This document shows positions 38,884 to 49,100 of a DNA stretch of 64,000 nucleotides, in pieces. A program made the translations under genes and the position numbers. This DNA is from Erysipelotrichaceae bacterium. GTDB lineage: Bacteria; Bacillota_I; Bacilli_A; Acholeplasmatales; Anaeroplasmataceae. The stretch is taken from contig SVAZ01000001.1 of assembly GCA_015059145.1 (NCBI GenBank), forward strand, positions 1-64,000, written 5' to 3'. Below the pieces are notes generated by a model. It ran no database searches and was not told the origin of the DNA. It was given only the letters and a program-made list of their open reading frames with translations. The first letter of the stretch is position 1, and each line of letters starts with the position of its first letter.

Positions 38884-39651
38884 CTACTTTATTAATAATC
38901 TCATTTTACCATAGGTTTCAACTCCACCTATACTACCCTTATTCATTTTAGAAAAATTATAAAGGCTTTCAATATCTATAGTTTTGGTTATTGGTGTAAT
39001 AGATGCCAATATACCAACAATCGCTGGATCATAGGCTTCTATGTTGTTTCTATCTATTGATGATGCAAAATTAGCACCTGCAGCTATCAAAGCTTCAAAA
39101 TTAGAGCCACAGGCTCCTGCATATATGCAGATGTCATCTAAGGAATAATATTCTCTTATCTTAATAACTGCTTTAATAAAATTTATTGTATTTCGATAAT
39201 TATTTAAGTCAGTAAGGCCCTTGTTGTTATATGAATCATGCCCCGTTAAAATAACAATATTTGGCCTTACTCTTTTTATTAACTCAATTACCTTTAAATA
39301 AAATGACTCCTCATTTAAGGCTACCCCATATGCATATATATTTAATTCCTTATATAAATTAAGGCATTTATTCAAATATGTGGCATCACTATCTAAATGA
39401 AGAATCTTACCAGTAATATGACTAATCTTATCCTTATAGCTTTCTATAATACTTTTTTGATAACTCAAATCAGCATCCTCATACCTAGAAAGCACTCCTT
39501 CATCTACTAGCTTTAAATCTGAAATGTCAGCATCTGCAACTAATCTAACGTATACACCCTGTAATACTGCCACATTACCAACTATTTCATGAATTACAAA
39601 TATTATATCGTAATGATAAGAATGTCTAGCAACAATATCTCCCTTTTTCAT
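38884..39651 (-). CDS. yabG: YabG-like sporulation protease (peptidase U57)
   Basis: 255 residues, somewhat shorter than the Bacillus protein. Family features: MKKGDIVARHSYHYDIIFVI at the start, VRLVADADISDLKL, KILHLDSDATYLNKCLNLY, PNIVILTGHDSYN and ICIYAGACGSNFEALIAAGAN. The His in TGHD and the Cys in AGACGSN are the likely catalytic residues. In Bacillus and Clostridioides YabG cleaves spore coat or pre-germination proteins and is made in the mother cell. It lies between rsmA and ispE, its usual place. No sporulation sigma promoter was recognised, so expression timing is unknown. Confidence 0.85.
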   Translation of the reverse strand: MKKGDIVARHSYHYDIIFVIHEIVGNVAVLQGVYVRLVADADISDLKLVDEGVLSRYEDADLSYQKSIIESYKDKISHITGKILHLDSDATYLNKCLNLYKELNIYAYGVALNEESFYLKVIELIKRVRPNIVILTGHDSYNNKGLTDLNNYRNTINFIKAVIKIREYYSLDDICIYAGACGSNFEALIAAGANFASSIDRNNIEAYDPAIVGILASITPITKTIDIESLYNFSKMNKGSIGGVETYGKMRLLIK

Positions 39652-39682
39652 AAATAATCACCATATGATTATATGATAATTA

Positions 39683-40543
39683 TTATTTATTGTTGACTAT
39701 ATAATTACTTAAATTTATAAAATCAACAATATCCAATTCCTCACTTCTAACTGTAGGCTTTATACTATTATCCTCTAGCATTTTATTTATTAATTCCTTA
39801 CTGTAATCGCCTGATAAATTATTGACTAAGGTTTTTCTTCTTTGATTAAAACAAAGCCTTATAAAATCAAAGAAATGCTTTTCATCTAAGGCTTGGTATT
39901 TTTTATCAGGATATAAATCTAGCTTTACAACCGCACTATCAACATTAGGTGCGGGAATAAACACAGTTCTAGGAACCTTGCAAACACGTGTTGCATCAGA
40001 TCTATATTTAATCGCAATACTTAATGCATTATAATCCTTTGTTTTAGGCTTTCCACAAATACGATCTGCAACCTCTAGCTGCATCATCATAACATATCTT
40101 TTAATCTTATCTGTTTTAGATAATAATCCTAATATAATAGGGGTAGTAATATAATATGGCAAGTTAGCTACTAAATATAATTTTTTATAATTAGCTAGCT
40201 TCTCATCAATATCCTTATTTATATCAACCTCTAAAATATCCTTATGAACAACCTCATAATTATTAAAATCCTTTAGATTATTCTTTAATACTGGAATCAA
40301 ATCTCCATCTATTTCATAGCATAAAACAAAACCAGCTACACTACATAATCTTTCAGTTAAGCTTCCTAATCCTGGTCCTATTTCGATAACTGCAGTATCC
40401 TTATCAATCTCAGCAGAATCTACAATGGTAGATAGTATATTTTGATCTGTTAAGAAATTTTGTCCAAACTTCTTTTTGGCATATAAATCATTATCCTTTA
40501 GAGCTTTATTAACAAAGCTCGTATTACCTATTTTACCTTGCAT
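39683..40543 (-). CDS. rsmA: 16S rRNA dimethyladenosine transferase
   Basis: 286 residues. Dimethylates two adjacent adenines in helix 45 of 16S rRNA. Motifs: KKFGQNFLTDQNIL, VIEIGPGLGSLTERL (SAM site), LVANLPYYITTPI (catalytic NLPY) and the C-terminal FNQRRKTLVNNL. Its start overlaps the end of rnmV by 16 bases, the same coupling as in Bacillus. Confidence 0.96.
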   Translation of the reverse strand: MQGKIGNTSFVNKALKDNDLYAKKKFGQNFLTDQNILSTIVDSAEIDKDTAVIEIGPGLGSLTERLCSVAGFVLCYEIDGDLIPVLKNNLKDFNNYEVVHKDILEVDINKDIDEKLANYKKLYLVANLPYYITTPIILGLLSKTDKIKRYVMMMQLEVADRICGKPKTKDYNALSIAIKYRSDATRVCKVPRTVFIPAPNVDSAVVKLDLYPDKKYQALDEKHFFDFIRLCFNQRRKTLVNNLSGDYSKELINKMLEDNSIKPTVRSEELDIVDFINLSNYIVNNK

Positions 40544-41061
40544 ATAATTTCTTCAACCTTTTCATAAGTTAAGCCTAATAGGTTTAACCTTTTTAAAAAG
40601 GTTTTACAATTAGGCTTACCAATATTTAAATAATTAGATATCTTTTCTCTTAATATAGCACTATTTTGATTACCATTTAAGCCTAGCTTAAACAAATCCT
40701 GATTAGTAATTGTTTCAATATTACTATTATTACTATACACATTATTTAAGGCTTCCTTAATAGCTTCCTTAGAAGCGTGCTCAATTCCAACCTTTTTATT
40801 ATTACTGCTTATACAATCCTTTTTTCTAAGAAATGCTTGCTTAGCATTAGGAACTGCCTCAGTAATAATACTTCTTATTTTTTCTCCAGGTGAATCTGGA
40901 TCAGTAAAAATAATTATATTATTTGTCTTACTTAGCTCTTTAATACAATCAATAGTTTCATTACTAATTTCTCTACCATTAGTAATTATACAATTAGCAT
41001 CAGGATAAACTGATTTAATTTTAGAAACATCATGTGTACCCTCTACTACAATTATATCCAT
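40528..41061 (-). CDS. rnmV: ribonuclease M5
   Basis: 177 residues. Matures the ends of 5S rRNA. TOPRIM motifs: IIVVEGTHDVSKIKSVYP (catalytic Glu) and IIIFTDPDSPGEKIRSII (Asp pair), then the RNA-binding C-terminal part (KRLNLLGLTYEKVEEII). Start ATG has GAGG upstream. It starts one base from the stop of the HD phosphohydrolase gene. Confidence 0.95.
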   Translation of the reverse strand: MDIIVVEGTHDVSKIKSVYPDANCIITNGREISNETIDCIKELSKTNNIIIFTDPDSPGEKIRSIITEAVPNAKQAFLRKKDCISSNNKKVGIEHASKEAIKEALNNVYSNNSNIETITNQDLFKLGLNGNQNSAILREKISNYLNIGKPNCKTFLKRLNLLGLTYEKVEEIICKVK

Positions 41062-41062
41062 C

Positions 41063-42274
41063 TTAATCCTCTAAAAAATAAATTCTTTCTAAGCTCTTAT
41101 AGCTTGACTTTGTTAAGCCTTCAATTAAATTAGAATATTGATCTAGTGATTTAATATCTCCATTAGGTAATAAAACCTTAATATCATTTATATCACTTGT
41201 TTTACTGTGTAAATAAGCAACTGCAGATACCTTAGATTCTCTATAAAAATATCTTTTATTAAAATCATTATGCAAGCCTTTAACATATTCTAAATATTCC
41301 TTTGAAGGATCATTATTAAGCTCTACAAAATTGAATAGCTTTCGATTTTGAAATGAATTTGATAGCTTATTTAATATTGGATCTGATGATTTAGTTAATT
41401 GCTTAATAAACCCATTCACATAAGCATCATCTAACTCTATATATGATTCTATATCATCAGATGATTTTATTACATTTAGAAATGCCTCTATAGAAGCATC
41501 AACCTTTTTGTTTTCCTTAACTAAATCCTTAATCCTAGAATAAATACCCTCTAATATACATTCATATGATCTAGCAACAGGATGATAATAAACCTGGAAG
41601 TACATATGATATCTACTCATTAAATATGATTCAATTGAATGAACGCCGCTAGCTCTAACTAGTATTTTTCCATCCATTAGCTTCATACTTCTTAATATTC
41701 TGAAGTAATCTATATGACCATAGGCTGCACCAGTAAAATAAGCATCTCTAGATAAATAATCCATTCTATCAACATCTAATTGAGATGATACTAATGACTC
41801 AATTATAGGAAATTTACCACTATGTGATATTACATCTGCAATATCATTAGCTAAATTAGGTGAAATACTTAATATTTTATTTACCTCAGTAGCCTTACTT
41901 AAAATAAGCTTACTAGTCATTTCCTCATGGCTTGCCTCCATAACATGCTCAAACGCATGACTATATGGCCCATGACCAATATCATGAAGTAAAGCAGAGC
42001 ATAAAAATAATATTTTTTCATACTCAGTTAAGCTCTCAATCCCCTCAACATTTTGAATAACTAAATTAGCCATTTGATATGCACCCAAGGAATGTGTAAA
42101 TCTAGAATGCTCAGCAGTTTGAAACACCATCGCAACGCCACTTAGCTGTCTAATTCTACGTAATCTTTGAACCTCCTTAGAGTCTATTAAATCACTGATT
42201 AGCTTATAATCTACAGTTATATATCCATATAAAGGGTCTCTAAAAACCTTTGTACGCTCTAGTCTTTTAAACAT
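41063..42274 (-). CDS. HD-domain phosphohydrolase (YwfO-like)
   Basis: 403 residues. HD superfamily enzyme related to SAMHD1-type dNTPases. Motifs: KVFRDPLYGYITVDYKLISD at the N terminus, EHSRFTHSLGAYQMA, the core LLHDIGHGPYSHAFEH, and DVDRMDYLSRDAYFTGAAYG. The metal ligands H, HD and D are all present. Relatives hydrolyse dNTPs or other nucleotides, with substrates that vary; the exact one is unknown. It is first in the run HD-rnmV-rsmA-yabG-ispE and is divergent from the PL1 lyase. Confidence 0.85.
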   Translation of the reverse strand: MFKRLERTKVFRDPLYGYITVDYKLISDLIDSKEVQRLRRIRQLSGVAMVFQTAEHSRFTHSLGAYQMANLVIQNVEGIESLTEYEKILFLCSALLHDIGHGPYSHAFEHVMEASHEEMTSKLILSKATEVNKILSISPNLANDIADVISHSGKFPIIESLVSSQLDVDRMDYLSRDAYFTGAAYGHIDYFRILRSMKLMDGKILVRASGVHSIESYLMSRYHMYFQVYYHPVARSYECILEGIYSRIKDLVKENKKVDASIEAFLNVIKSSDDIESYIELDDAYVNGFIKQLTKSSDPILNKLSNSFQNRKLFNFVELNNDPSKEYLEYVKGLHNDFNKRYFYRESKVSAVAYLHSKTSDINDIKVLLPNGDIKSLDQYSNLIEGLTKSSYKSLERIYFLED

Positions 42275-42356
42275 AATAACACCATCCTTATTATATAATA
42301 TAAAGATTAATTCTATATAAATTCTAACATTTTATATGGTAAGTTTCAACTTAGAC

Positions 42357-42370
42357 TTGAAAGCGTATTT
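42357..42370. promoter_or_regulatory. operator-like site upstream of the PL1 promoter
   Basis: TTGAAAGCGTATTT, matching the left half of the AAGCGTTT core found at the other pectin genes, lies directly before the -35 box. It is the weakest of the set. Confidence 0.45.
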
Positions 42371-42373
42371 TTT

Positions 42374-42402
42374 TTGACAATAATTCATTATTATTTTATA
42401 AT
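42374..42402 (+). promoter_or_regulatory. promoter of the PL1 lyase gene
   Basis: Consensus TTGACA, exactly 17 bases, TATAAT; AAAGGAGAG lies just before the ATG. Confidence 0.9.
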
Positions 42403-42446
42403 AATTGATAGAAGTTAAAAAATTCCCTATAAAGGAGAGCCAAAAA

Positions 42447-45400
42447 ATGAAAAATATAAAAAAGATATTATTTACACTATTAATAATGGTAGTATTTACC
42501 ATATTAAGCTCTTGTTCAATTAATATTGATAACCCAAATATCAATGTTGATGAGCCTGAGATAACTGAATATACTGTTTCATTTGTTGTTAATTCGGATA
42601 ATATTACAACAAAAGAAATTAAGTATGAAAAAGGTAAAAAGCTTTCAGAGGATGATATAAAGAAGGATGTTTTTGAAAATAAAATACCAACTAAAACTGG
42701 ATATACAATGGAAAACTGGTATTCAGATAAAGACTATTCTACAAGCGTGGGATTACCAACTATTGTATCTCAAGATACAACACTTTACTTAAAGTGGGTT
42801 AAAAATACTGTTTCATTAAGCTATTATGTCGATAATAAATTAAAGGAAACAATTACAATCGACGAAGGAGAAATTCTAACAGATATTTATACTCCTACTA
42901 AAAATGGTTATACTTTTGATGGTTGGTATACTGATAATACTTATACTACTAAATTTAATTTTAATAATAAATTAACTGCAAACACTAGTGTATATGGAAA
43001 ATTTGTTCAAAACTCTAGTGATGAGCCTATTACTACTTATACATTAAATTATTATTTAGATGGGTCTTTACATCACACAGATACAGTATTATCTAATCTT
43101 AACACTGTAGCTATCGCAAATCCATCAAAGGAAAATCATACATTTGATGGCTGGTATACTGATAATACTTACACAACTAAATTTACTTTTGGTTCTAAAT
43201 TAACTGCAAACACTAATGTTTATGGTAAATTTGTACCTATTACTACATACTCACTAAATTACTATGTAGATGGGTCATTACATCAAACTGCTAGCTTTGC
43301 ATCAAATGTAAATACTACTGCTATTACAACTCCAACTAAGACTGGTTATACATTTGATGGCTGGTATACAACTAATACATATACTACTAGGTTTACTTTT
43401 GGTAATAAATTAACTACTAACACTAACATTTATGGTAAGTTTGATATAAATACATATAAGGTGGAATTCTATGATGGCTCTACTTTATTAGCTACTCAGC
43501 AAGTTGAATATAATGATTATGCTGAAGAATTATTATCAACAGATACTAATAAAGAGAACTATACATTTGTAGGATGGTGTACAGATTCAGCATGTACAAA
43601 CCAAATTTCACTATCTACATACAAAATAACTCAAGCAACTAAGCTTTACGCTAAATATACACTTGATAATATTGATTCGTTATCTTTAAATGTAACTGCA
43701 TTTAGTGGCTATAATGAGGGTGCATATATTGAATTTGATAGAACTGAGGGTGTTGATTTATCAAATTATGAGGTATACTATCAAAAATCAGGCGCCTCTA
43801 CCCCTACAAAAATAGATTCAGAATTAATTAGAGAAAATACTACTACAATTAGAGCTGATATCTTAGGTTTAACTCAAGGTACTTATACAATAACTATAAA
43901 ATTAACGGGAACTGATGTATCAGAAGAAAAATCTGTAACAGTTTATCAAGCTGATAGATCAGGATATGCTCACTTTGTTGCCGATACAGATGCAATTGGA
44001 GCATATAACGAGGATGGCTCTTTAAAATCTAATGCTGACGTTATTTATGTTTCAAATGAAACTAAAAATACTGTAACATATGGTAGTTATACAGGATTAG
44101 TTCAAATACTTTCAAACGCTAATAAATTCACTAACCCTGTAGTAATAAGAATACTTGATAAGATTTCTACAAATCAATGGAAGGCAAAATCAGATGCACC
44201 TAGAATTTATGAATCTGGAAATAATTATGGAACTAACTATACAGAAGCTACTTTCAATAGTTATATAACTAACGAATTAGAAACAACATATGGAGATAAT
44301 CTTGTTGGATTAACTAATAAAATTATGATTCAACAAGAGTTAAAGCAAATAACTTACTCTTATACTACTACACAAACAGGATTATCAAGTGTTTCTAAAA
44401 CTGAAAAAACATTAGAGGAGGATGCAACTACTTCATATAATAGAAATGATTTTAGTGAAGCAAAAGGAAAAACTGTTTATGATGATGATTCATACTTTAA
44501 TATGCTTGATATTAGTGAATCAACAAAGGGATTAACACTTGAGGGAGTAGGCTCTAGCGCAGAAATCTTCCAATGGGGTATGACTTTTAAAAAGTGTACT
44601 AATGTTGAAATCAAAAATTTAACATTTACATCAGCACCAGAGGATGCATGTAGTATTGAAGGAAATAAGGATTCTGTAGCAAATTACAAAAATTATTGGA
44701 TTCACAATAATACATTTAATAGAGGATTAAATAACTGGGACTTAACCGGAGAAAAGGATAAATATGCCGGTGATGGTGCAATGGATTTAAAATACTGTCA
44801 AGGTGTAACAGCTTCTTATAATAAATTTAACAATTGTAAGAAAACTGGCTTAGTAGGTGGTGGTGATTCTAATATTCAATATAATATTACATTCCATCAT
44901 AATTATTACAACCAGGTTGAATCAAGACTACCATTAGGTAGACAAGCAAATATGCATATGTATAATAACTACTATTATGATTGTGATGTTACAGTCGACA
45001 TAAGGGCTAATGCTTACGCATTCCTAGAAGCAAATTATTTTGAAAACTCACAAAAACCAAGAACTACAGTTAAATCAGATAATGGCTACTATCCATTTGT
45101 AAAATCATACAATGATGTATATGATTCTTGTTCAGATCCAGCATCAAACTATGGAACAGCTTTTATAGCTTCATCTCGTGATTCATATCCTGATACATAT
45201 GATTCTACTGTCAATGGATGTAATATAAATGGAACAAGCTATTTAAAATTTGATACTGATTCTACATTATTCTACTATAATACATCAACTAAGAAATCAA
45301 ATGTTACTTATTTAACTGATGCTGCAACAGCAAAAACAGATTGTATAAGCAATTCGGGTGTATTATCTGGAACATTTGTAGGAAACGGATCTGGAAGCTC

Positions 45401-45908
45401 TTCAGGTGGTTCTACTGGAGGTAGCACTGGTGGTGAATCAGGAGGTTCATCTACTCCAATAACTGGTTCTACAACAATAACATTTAATAATTTCACTACA
45501 GAGACATTGTCAACTACAACTACCTTAAATGGAATAACATTAATTAAAAATACAAAAACTGTTGCAGTTCAAGAATTCTCTGAAGCTAAAACTATTAATG
45601 GTCAAGCTATTAATAAATATGTAAGCTTCGGCGGTGGTGCATCTTATACAGATGGCTGTGTTCAATTTACAACTACAGCTACTGCAAACATTACTGTTTA
45701 TTATGCAAGTGGTGGATCATCTGAAAGATTTGCAGCAATTTTTAATGACACTGAAGGCAAGCTTGATGAAGCTACTACTCCAACAGTTATTAAAGATGCT
45801 AATACTATTGTTAGCTACACATTCAATAATATTGAAGCTGGTAACCTTGCTATTGGTTCATCAAGCTCTGGTATTAATATTGTTGCAATTGTAATTGAAT
45901 ATATTTAA
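42447..45908 (+). CDS. surface lipoprotein pectate lyase, polysaccharide lyase family 1, with InlB-type repeats
   Basis: 1153 residues from ATG at 42447 (the track start is a TTG). Lipobox SSC. Residues about 25-400 hold five InlB/Listeria-Bacteroides beta-grasp repeats (GYTFDGWYTDNTYTTKF), typical of cell-surface spacers. After a further domain comes a PL1 parallel beta-helix: EIKNLTFTSAPEDACSIEGN, YWIHNNTF, GDGAMDLKYCQGVTASYNKF, TFHHNYYNQVESRLPLGRQA and MHMYNNYYYDC, with the Arg of ESRLPLGR as the likely catalytic base. A Gly/Ser linker then leads to a C-terminal beta-rich module shared with other pectin lipoproteins. It probably cuts polygalacturonate on the surface. One of three plus-strand genes against the main direction. 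Confidence 0.9.
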   Translation: MKNIKKILFTLLIMVVFTILSSCSINIDNPNINVDEPEITEYTVSFVVNSDNITTKEIKYEKGKKLSEDDIKKDVFENKIPTKTGYTMENWYSDKDYSTSVGLPTIVSQDTTLYLKWVKNTVSLSYYVDNKLKETITIDEGEILTDIYTPTKNGYTFDGWYTDNTYTTKFNFNNKLTANTSVYGKFVQNSSDEPITTYTLNYYLDGSLHHTDTVLSNLNTVAIANPSKENHTFDGWYTDNTYTTKFTFGSKLTANTNVYGKFVPITTYSLNYYVDGSLHQTASFASNVNTTAITTPTKTGYTFDGWYTTNTYTTRFTFGNKLTTNTNIYGKFDINTYKVEFYDGSTLLATQQVEYNDYAEELLSTDTNKENYTFVGWCTDSACTNQISLSTYKITQATKLYAKYTLDNIDSLSLNVTAFSGYNEGAYIEFDRTEGVDLSNYEVYYQKSGASTPTKIDSELIRENTTTIRADILGLTQGTYTITIKLTGTDVSEEKSVTVYQADRSGYAHFVADTDAIGAYNEDGSLKSNADVIYVSNETKNTVTYGSYTGLVQILSNANKFTNPVVIRILDKISTNQWKAKSDAPRIYESGNNYGTNYTEATFNSYITNELETTYGDNLVGLTNKIMIQQELKQITYSYTTTQTGLSSVSKTEKTLEEDATTSYNRNDFSEAKGKTVYDDDSYFNMLDISESTKGLTLEGVGSSAEIFQWGMTFKKCTNVEIKNLTFTSAPEDACSIEGNKDSVANYKNYWIHNNTFNRGLNNWDLTGEKDKYAGDGAMDLKYCQGVTASYNKFNNCKKTGLVGGGDSNIQYNITFHHNYYNQVESRLPLGRQANMHMYNNYYYDCDVTVDIRANAYAFLEANYFENSQKPRTTVKSDNGYYPFVKSYNDVYDSCSDPASNYGTAFIASSRDSYPDTYDSTVNGCNINGTSYLKFDTDSTLFYYNTSTKKSNVTYLTDAATAKTDCISNSGVLSGTFVGNGSGSSSGGSTGGSTGGESGGSSTPITGSTTITFNNFTTETLSTTTTLNGITLIKNTKTVAVQEFSEAKTINGQAINKYVSFGGGASYTDGCVQFTTTATANITVYYASGGSSERFAAIFNDTEGKLDEATTPTVIKDANTIVSYTFNNIEAGNLAIGSSSSGINIVAIVIEYI
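42895..43440 (+). repeat. near-identical InlB-type repeats inside the PL1 gene
   Basis: Three copies of a roughly 95-base segment encoding TFDGWYTDNTYTTKF...KLTANTxVYGKF are spaced about 200-225 bases apart and are very similar at DNA level (for example GATGGCTGGTATACT), indicating recent duplication within the gene. A fourth and fifth repeat are more diverged. Confidence 0.8.
45471..45905 (+). other. C-terminal beta-rich module of the PL1 lyase (shared module copy 1)
   Basis: Follows the GSGSSSGGSTGG linker. Its ending AGNLAIGSSSSGINIVAIVI lines up by eye with the CE12 ending GTYYVGSSSGGVYIYDIIIEY. Family not recognised; see findings. Confidence 0.6.
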
Positions 45909-46000
45909 ATATAATTTCTTATGGTGTATATCCAAGCATGGATATACACCTTTATTTATTTATAAATAAATACCTATTATTTTTATATTAAAATTAAGTA

Positions 46001-46014
46001 GAAAACGCTTTACA
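46001..46014. promoter_or_regulatory. operator 1 of the CE8 gene
   Basis: GAAAACGCTTTACA; the reverse strand reads TGTAAAGCGTTTTC. It overlaps the -35 box (TTTACA) of the CE8 promoter. Confidence 0.65.
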
Positions 46015-46037
46015 AATCTACTGTATTATAATATAAT
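46009..46037 (+). promoter_or_regulatory. promoter of the CE8 gene
   Basis: TTTACA, 17 bases, TATAAT. Sandwiched between two operator-like sites, so likely repressible. The transcript leader is about 75 bases. Confidence 0.75.
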
Positions 46038-46052
46038 TGTTGTATATCGTTA

Positions 46053-46065
46053 TTAAGCGTTTTCA
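46053..46065. promoter_or_regulatory. operator 2 of the CE8 gene
   Basis: TTAAGCGTTTTCA, on the other side of the expected transcript start, about 16 bases after the -10 box; reverse TGAAAACGCTTAA resembles a cre site. Confidence 0.65.
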
Positions 46066-46120
46066 TTTCATTTATGACTTAAGAGCGAAATAAATAAAAA
46101 AACAAAAAGGAGAGCAAAAA

Positions 46121-49100
46121 ATGAAAAAAAGAAAACTTCTTGTAGGTTTATTAGCTGCATCTGCTGCTATTGGTTTAGCATCATGTGATAAAGATAAATC
46201 AGTTGATGAGCCTACTAATGACTCTACTAACCAAGATGATGAAGTTACTAGCTATACTGTAACATTTAATTCGGTTGGTGGTTCTAACGTAGCAAAAGCT
46301 ACAACAAATGCTGATGGTAAGGTTGCAAAGCCTGCTGATCCATCAAAAGAAGGGTATACTTTCGGTGGTTGGTATACTGACGCTGAATACAAGACTGTAT
46401 TCAATTTCGATACTAAATTAACTGCAAACACAACATTATATGCAAAATGGGTTGAAGTAGCAGCAACTACTTATACAGTTCAATTCTATGTTGGTGATAC
46501 TCAATTTGGTGACGATGTAATCGTTGAGGAAGAGGATTTAGTTGCATTCCCTAACACTAATCCAACAGATCCATATAAGAATTTTGCTGGATGGGTAACT
46601 GAATCTGGTGCTAGCTTCTCTGCTAGTACACCAATTATGGCTGATACTAAGCTATATGCTAAATGGGAAAAAAGATATGAGCCTGTAACAGTTGAGTTCT
46701 CTCAAGCAATGTTTAAAAAGTTATCAGGTAAATCTTTTAGCTATGCAAACTTTGATTTTGGTTATACTGGTAATGCGCCTACAGATAAAAATGGTACTAT
46801 GACAATTAAAACTGGTAAATCAACAAAGATTACTGTAACTGAGGTTGCTACATTAAGATTTAGTGCACTTTCTGGTTCTGATAATCCTGCTAAGCAATGG
46901 GTTGGTTTAGTTAGAACTCACGATGCTGATGGTAATGAGCTTGCTACACCTGAAAAAATTACAGTTAATAATGAAGAAAAAATTGTTATTACAAAATCAT
47001 TTGCTGACTATGAATTCGCAAATTTACAACCAGGTACATATTTTTTAACAGCTGCAAACAGTTCATTCCAAGCTGAAGAGAGTGGAGAGGCAGGATTAAC
47101 TTATTATGATGGTTCTGGTGGTACTACTCAATTTGCATGGATTTCATTAACTTCTGATAAAGAAGTTGGTCCAGTTGAAAAAATTGAAACAGGAATCACT
47201 TGTCCAAAATTTGATTATCTATTAAATGAAGACTATAATCTTGAACAATTAGCAATCGATGTTATCTATGAAAATCAAAGAATTGATGCTATTGGTTTAG
47301 AAGATGTTACAATAATTGGTGAAGAAAATATCGATAAGACAACTGAGGGTACATATACATTAACTGTAGAATATACACATGCTGTTGACGGTCTTAAGAA
47401 GACAACTACTATTGATGTAAATTATTATACTGCTCAAAGCTTGGATTTAGCTTTCAATAAGGTTGAAAAGGTTGCTAATAATACATGGGGCAATGGTGTT
47501 TACTTTAATCAAACAGTACAACAATTATATAAAATGGGCTCAAATGCAACTATTGACTTAGATGCATTAACAGCAACAATCACTGCTAAGAATGGTGAAG
47601 ATGAAGCAGAATTTGTAAGACCAATGAATGCAACTGATAACATTATCGGCTATGATGTATCTGCTGCTGGTAAGGTTACTGTTACTGTTAAATATATTGA
47701 TGGTATCACTAATACATTTGATATTCAAGTTGTTAATACTGAGCCAGTTATCACTAATAACACTGTTCAATTAATAGTTAATCCAGACTATGAAGGTCAA
47801 TTAGCTCTTACTAGTGATGGCAAGCATCAATTTAACAATATTCAACAAGCATTAGAATACTTAGAATTATATAAGGTTGGTTCTAATGTAACTAAGGAAA
47901 TTTACTTAACTGCTGGTACTTATAATGAAAAGGTTGAAGTAACATTACCTAATGTTCATATTATAGGTGCTGATAAGGCTACTACTAAGATTGAATTTGA
48001 CGCATTATATGGTCAATACGATGAAAGTGGATTTGTTCACGTTACTGATTCTACTGCTACTATCTCAGTTAGAGATACAGCAATTGGATTCGTATTAGAG
48101 GGTGTAACAGTTTCTAACAAGTGGGATACTCTTAAGGATTTTGATGACGAATTTGGTGAAAATTATGGTGAACACAGAGCATTAGCTATGTTAATCCAAG
48201 CTGATCAAGTAATCGTTAAGAACGCTTCATTAACTGGTTACCAAGATACATTAGAATTAATGAGTGGTCGTCAATATTTTGAAAACGTATTAATTACAGG
48301 TACTACAGATTTCATCTTCGGTACTAACAATACAACAGTATTCGAAAACTGTGAAATCCGTTCAATTGAAAGTGGTAAGGACTCAACTCAAGGTGGTTAT
48401 ATTACTGCATTTAAGGGTAATAATAAAAATGCAAACGATGCAACTAAGTACGGTGTAATCTTCAATAACTGTAACTTCACTGCTGATGATGCTGTTCAAG
48501 CATACGGCGATAAGGATGCAGAAGAAAATGACCTAGCTGGTTGGACAGCTATCGCTAGACCATGGGCAAATTATTCAGTTGTTACTGTTATGAATTCTCA
48601 ATTAGGAGCTCATATTTCTAAGGATGGTTATAATGGTGATAGCAAGAATAGAAGATATGTAACTGGTTTAATTAAGGAATTCGTGAATACTGTTAAGAAC
48701 TATGAATACAATAATACAGGCGTTGGTGCAATTACTGAGGCTGTTGAAGGTATGAGCTTCTTAACTGCTGACCAAGCTGCTGAATTTGGTGATTTATCTA
48801 AGGTATTTGCTGCTAACACAGCATTAGGCTTAAAGAGTGATTGGATAATCTCTCAAAATCACCAAGACACTTATAAGTTAAACTTCCAAGTAGTTTATGA
48901 TTCTGCAATTGGTATTGAGACATCAACTGTTCAAGCTTTATTACCAAGCGTATTATCTTATACTAATGAATTTGCTTTACCTGAATCTGTTGATGTTAAG
49001 GGTGCTAAGCTTGAAGGCTACTATACAGATGCTGAATGTACAATTCCATTCGATGGCACAACATATACTATAGCTGATACAGATGCTGAAAATGCAAATG

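Noticed and set aside
42895-43440. Regularly spaced repeats that might be a CRISPR array
   Set aside because: The repeats are in frame, about 95 bases long, and encode InlB-type protein repeats; no cas genes occur.
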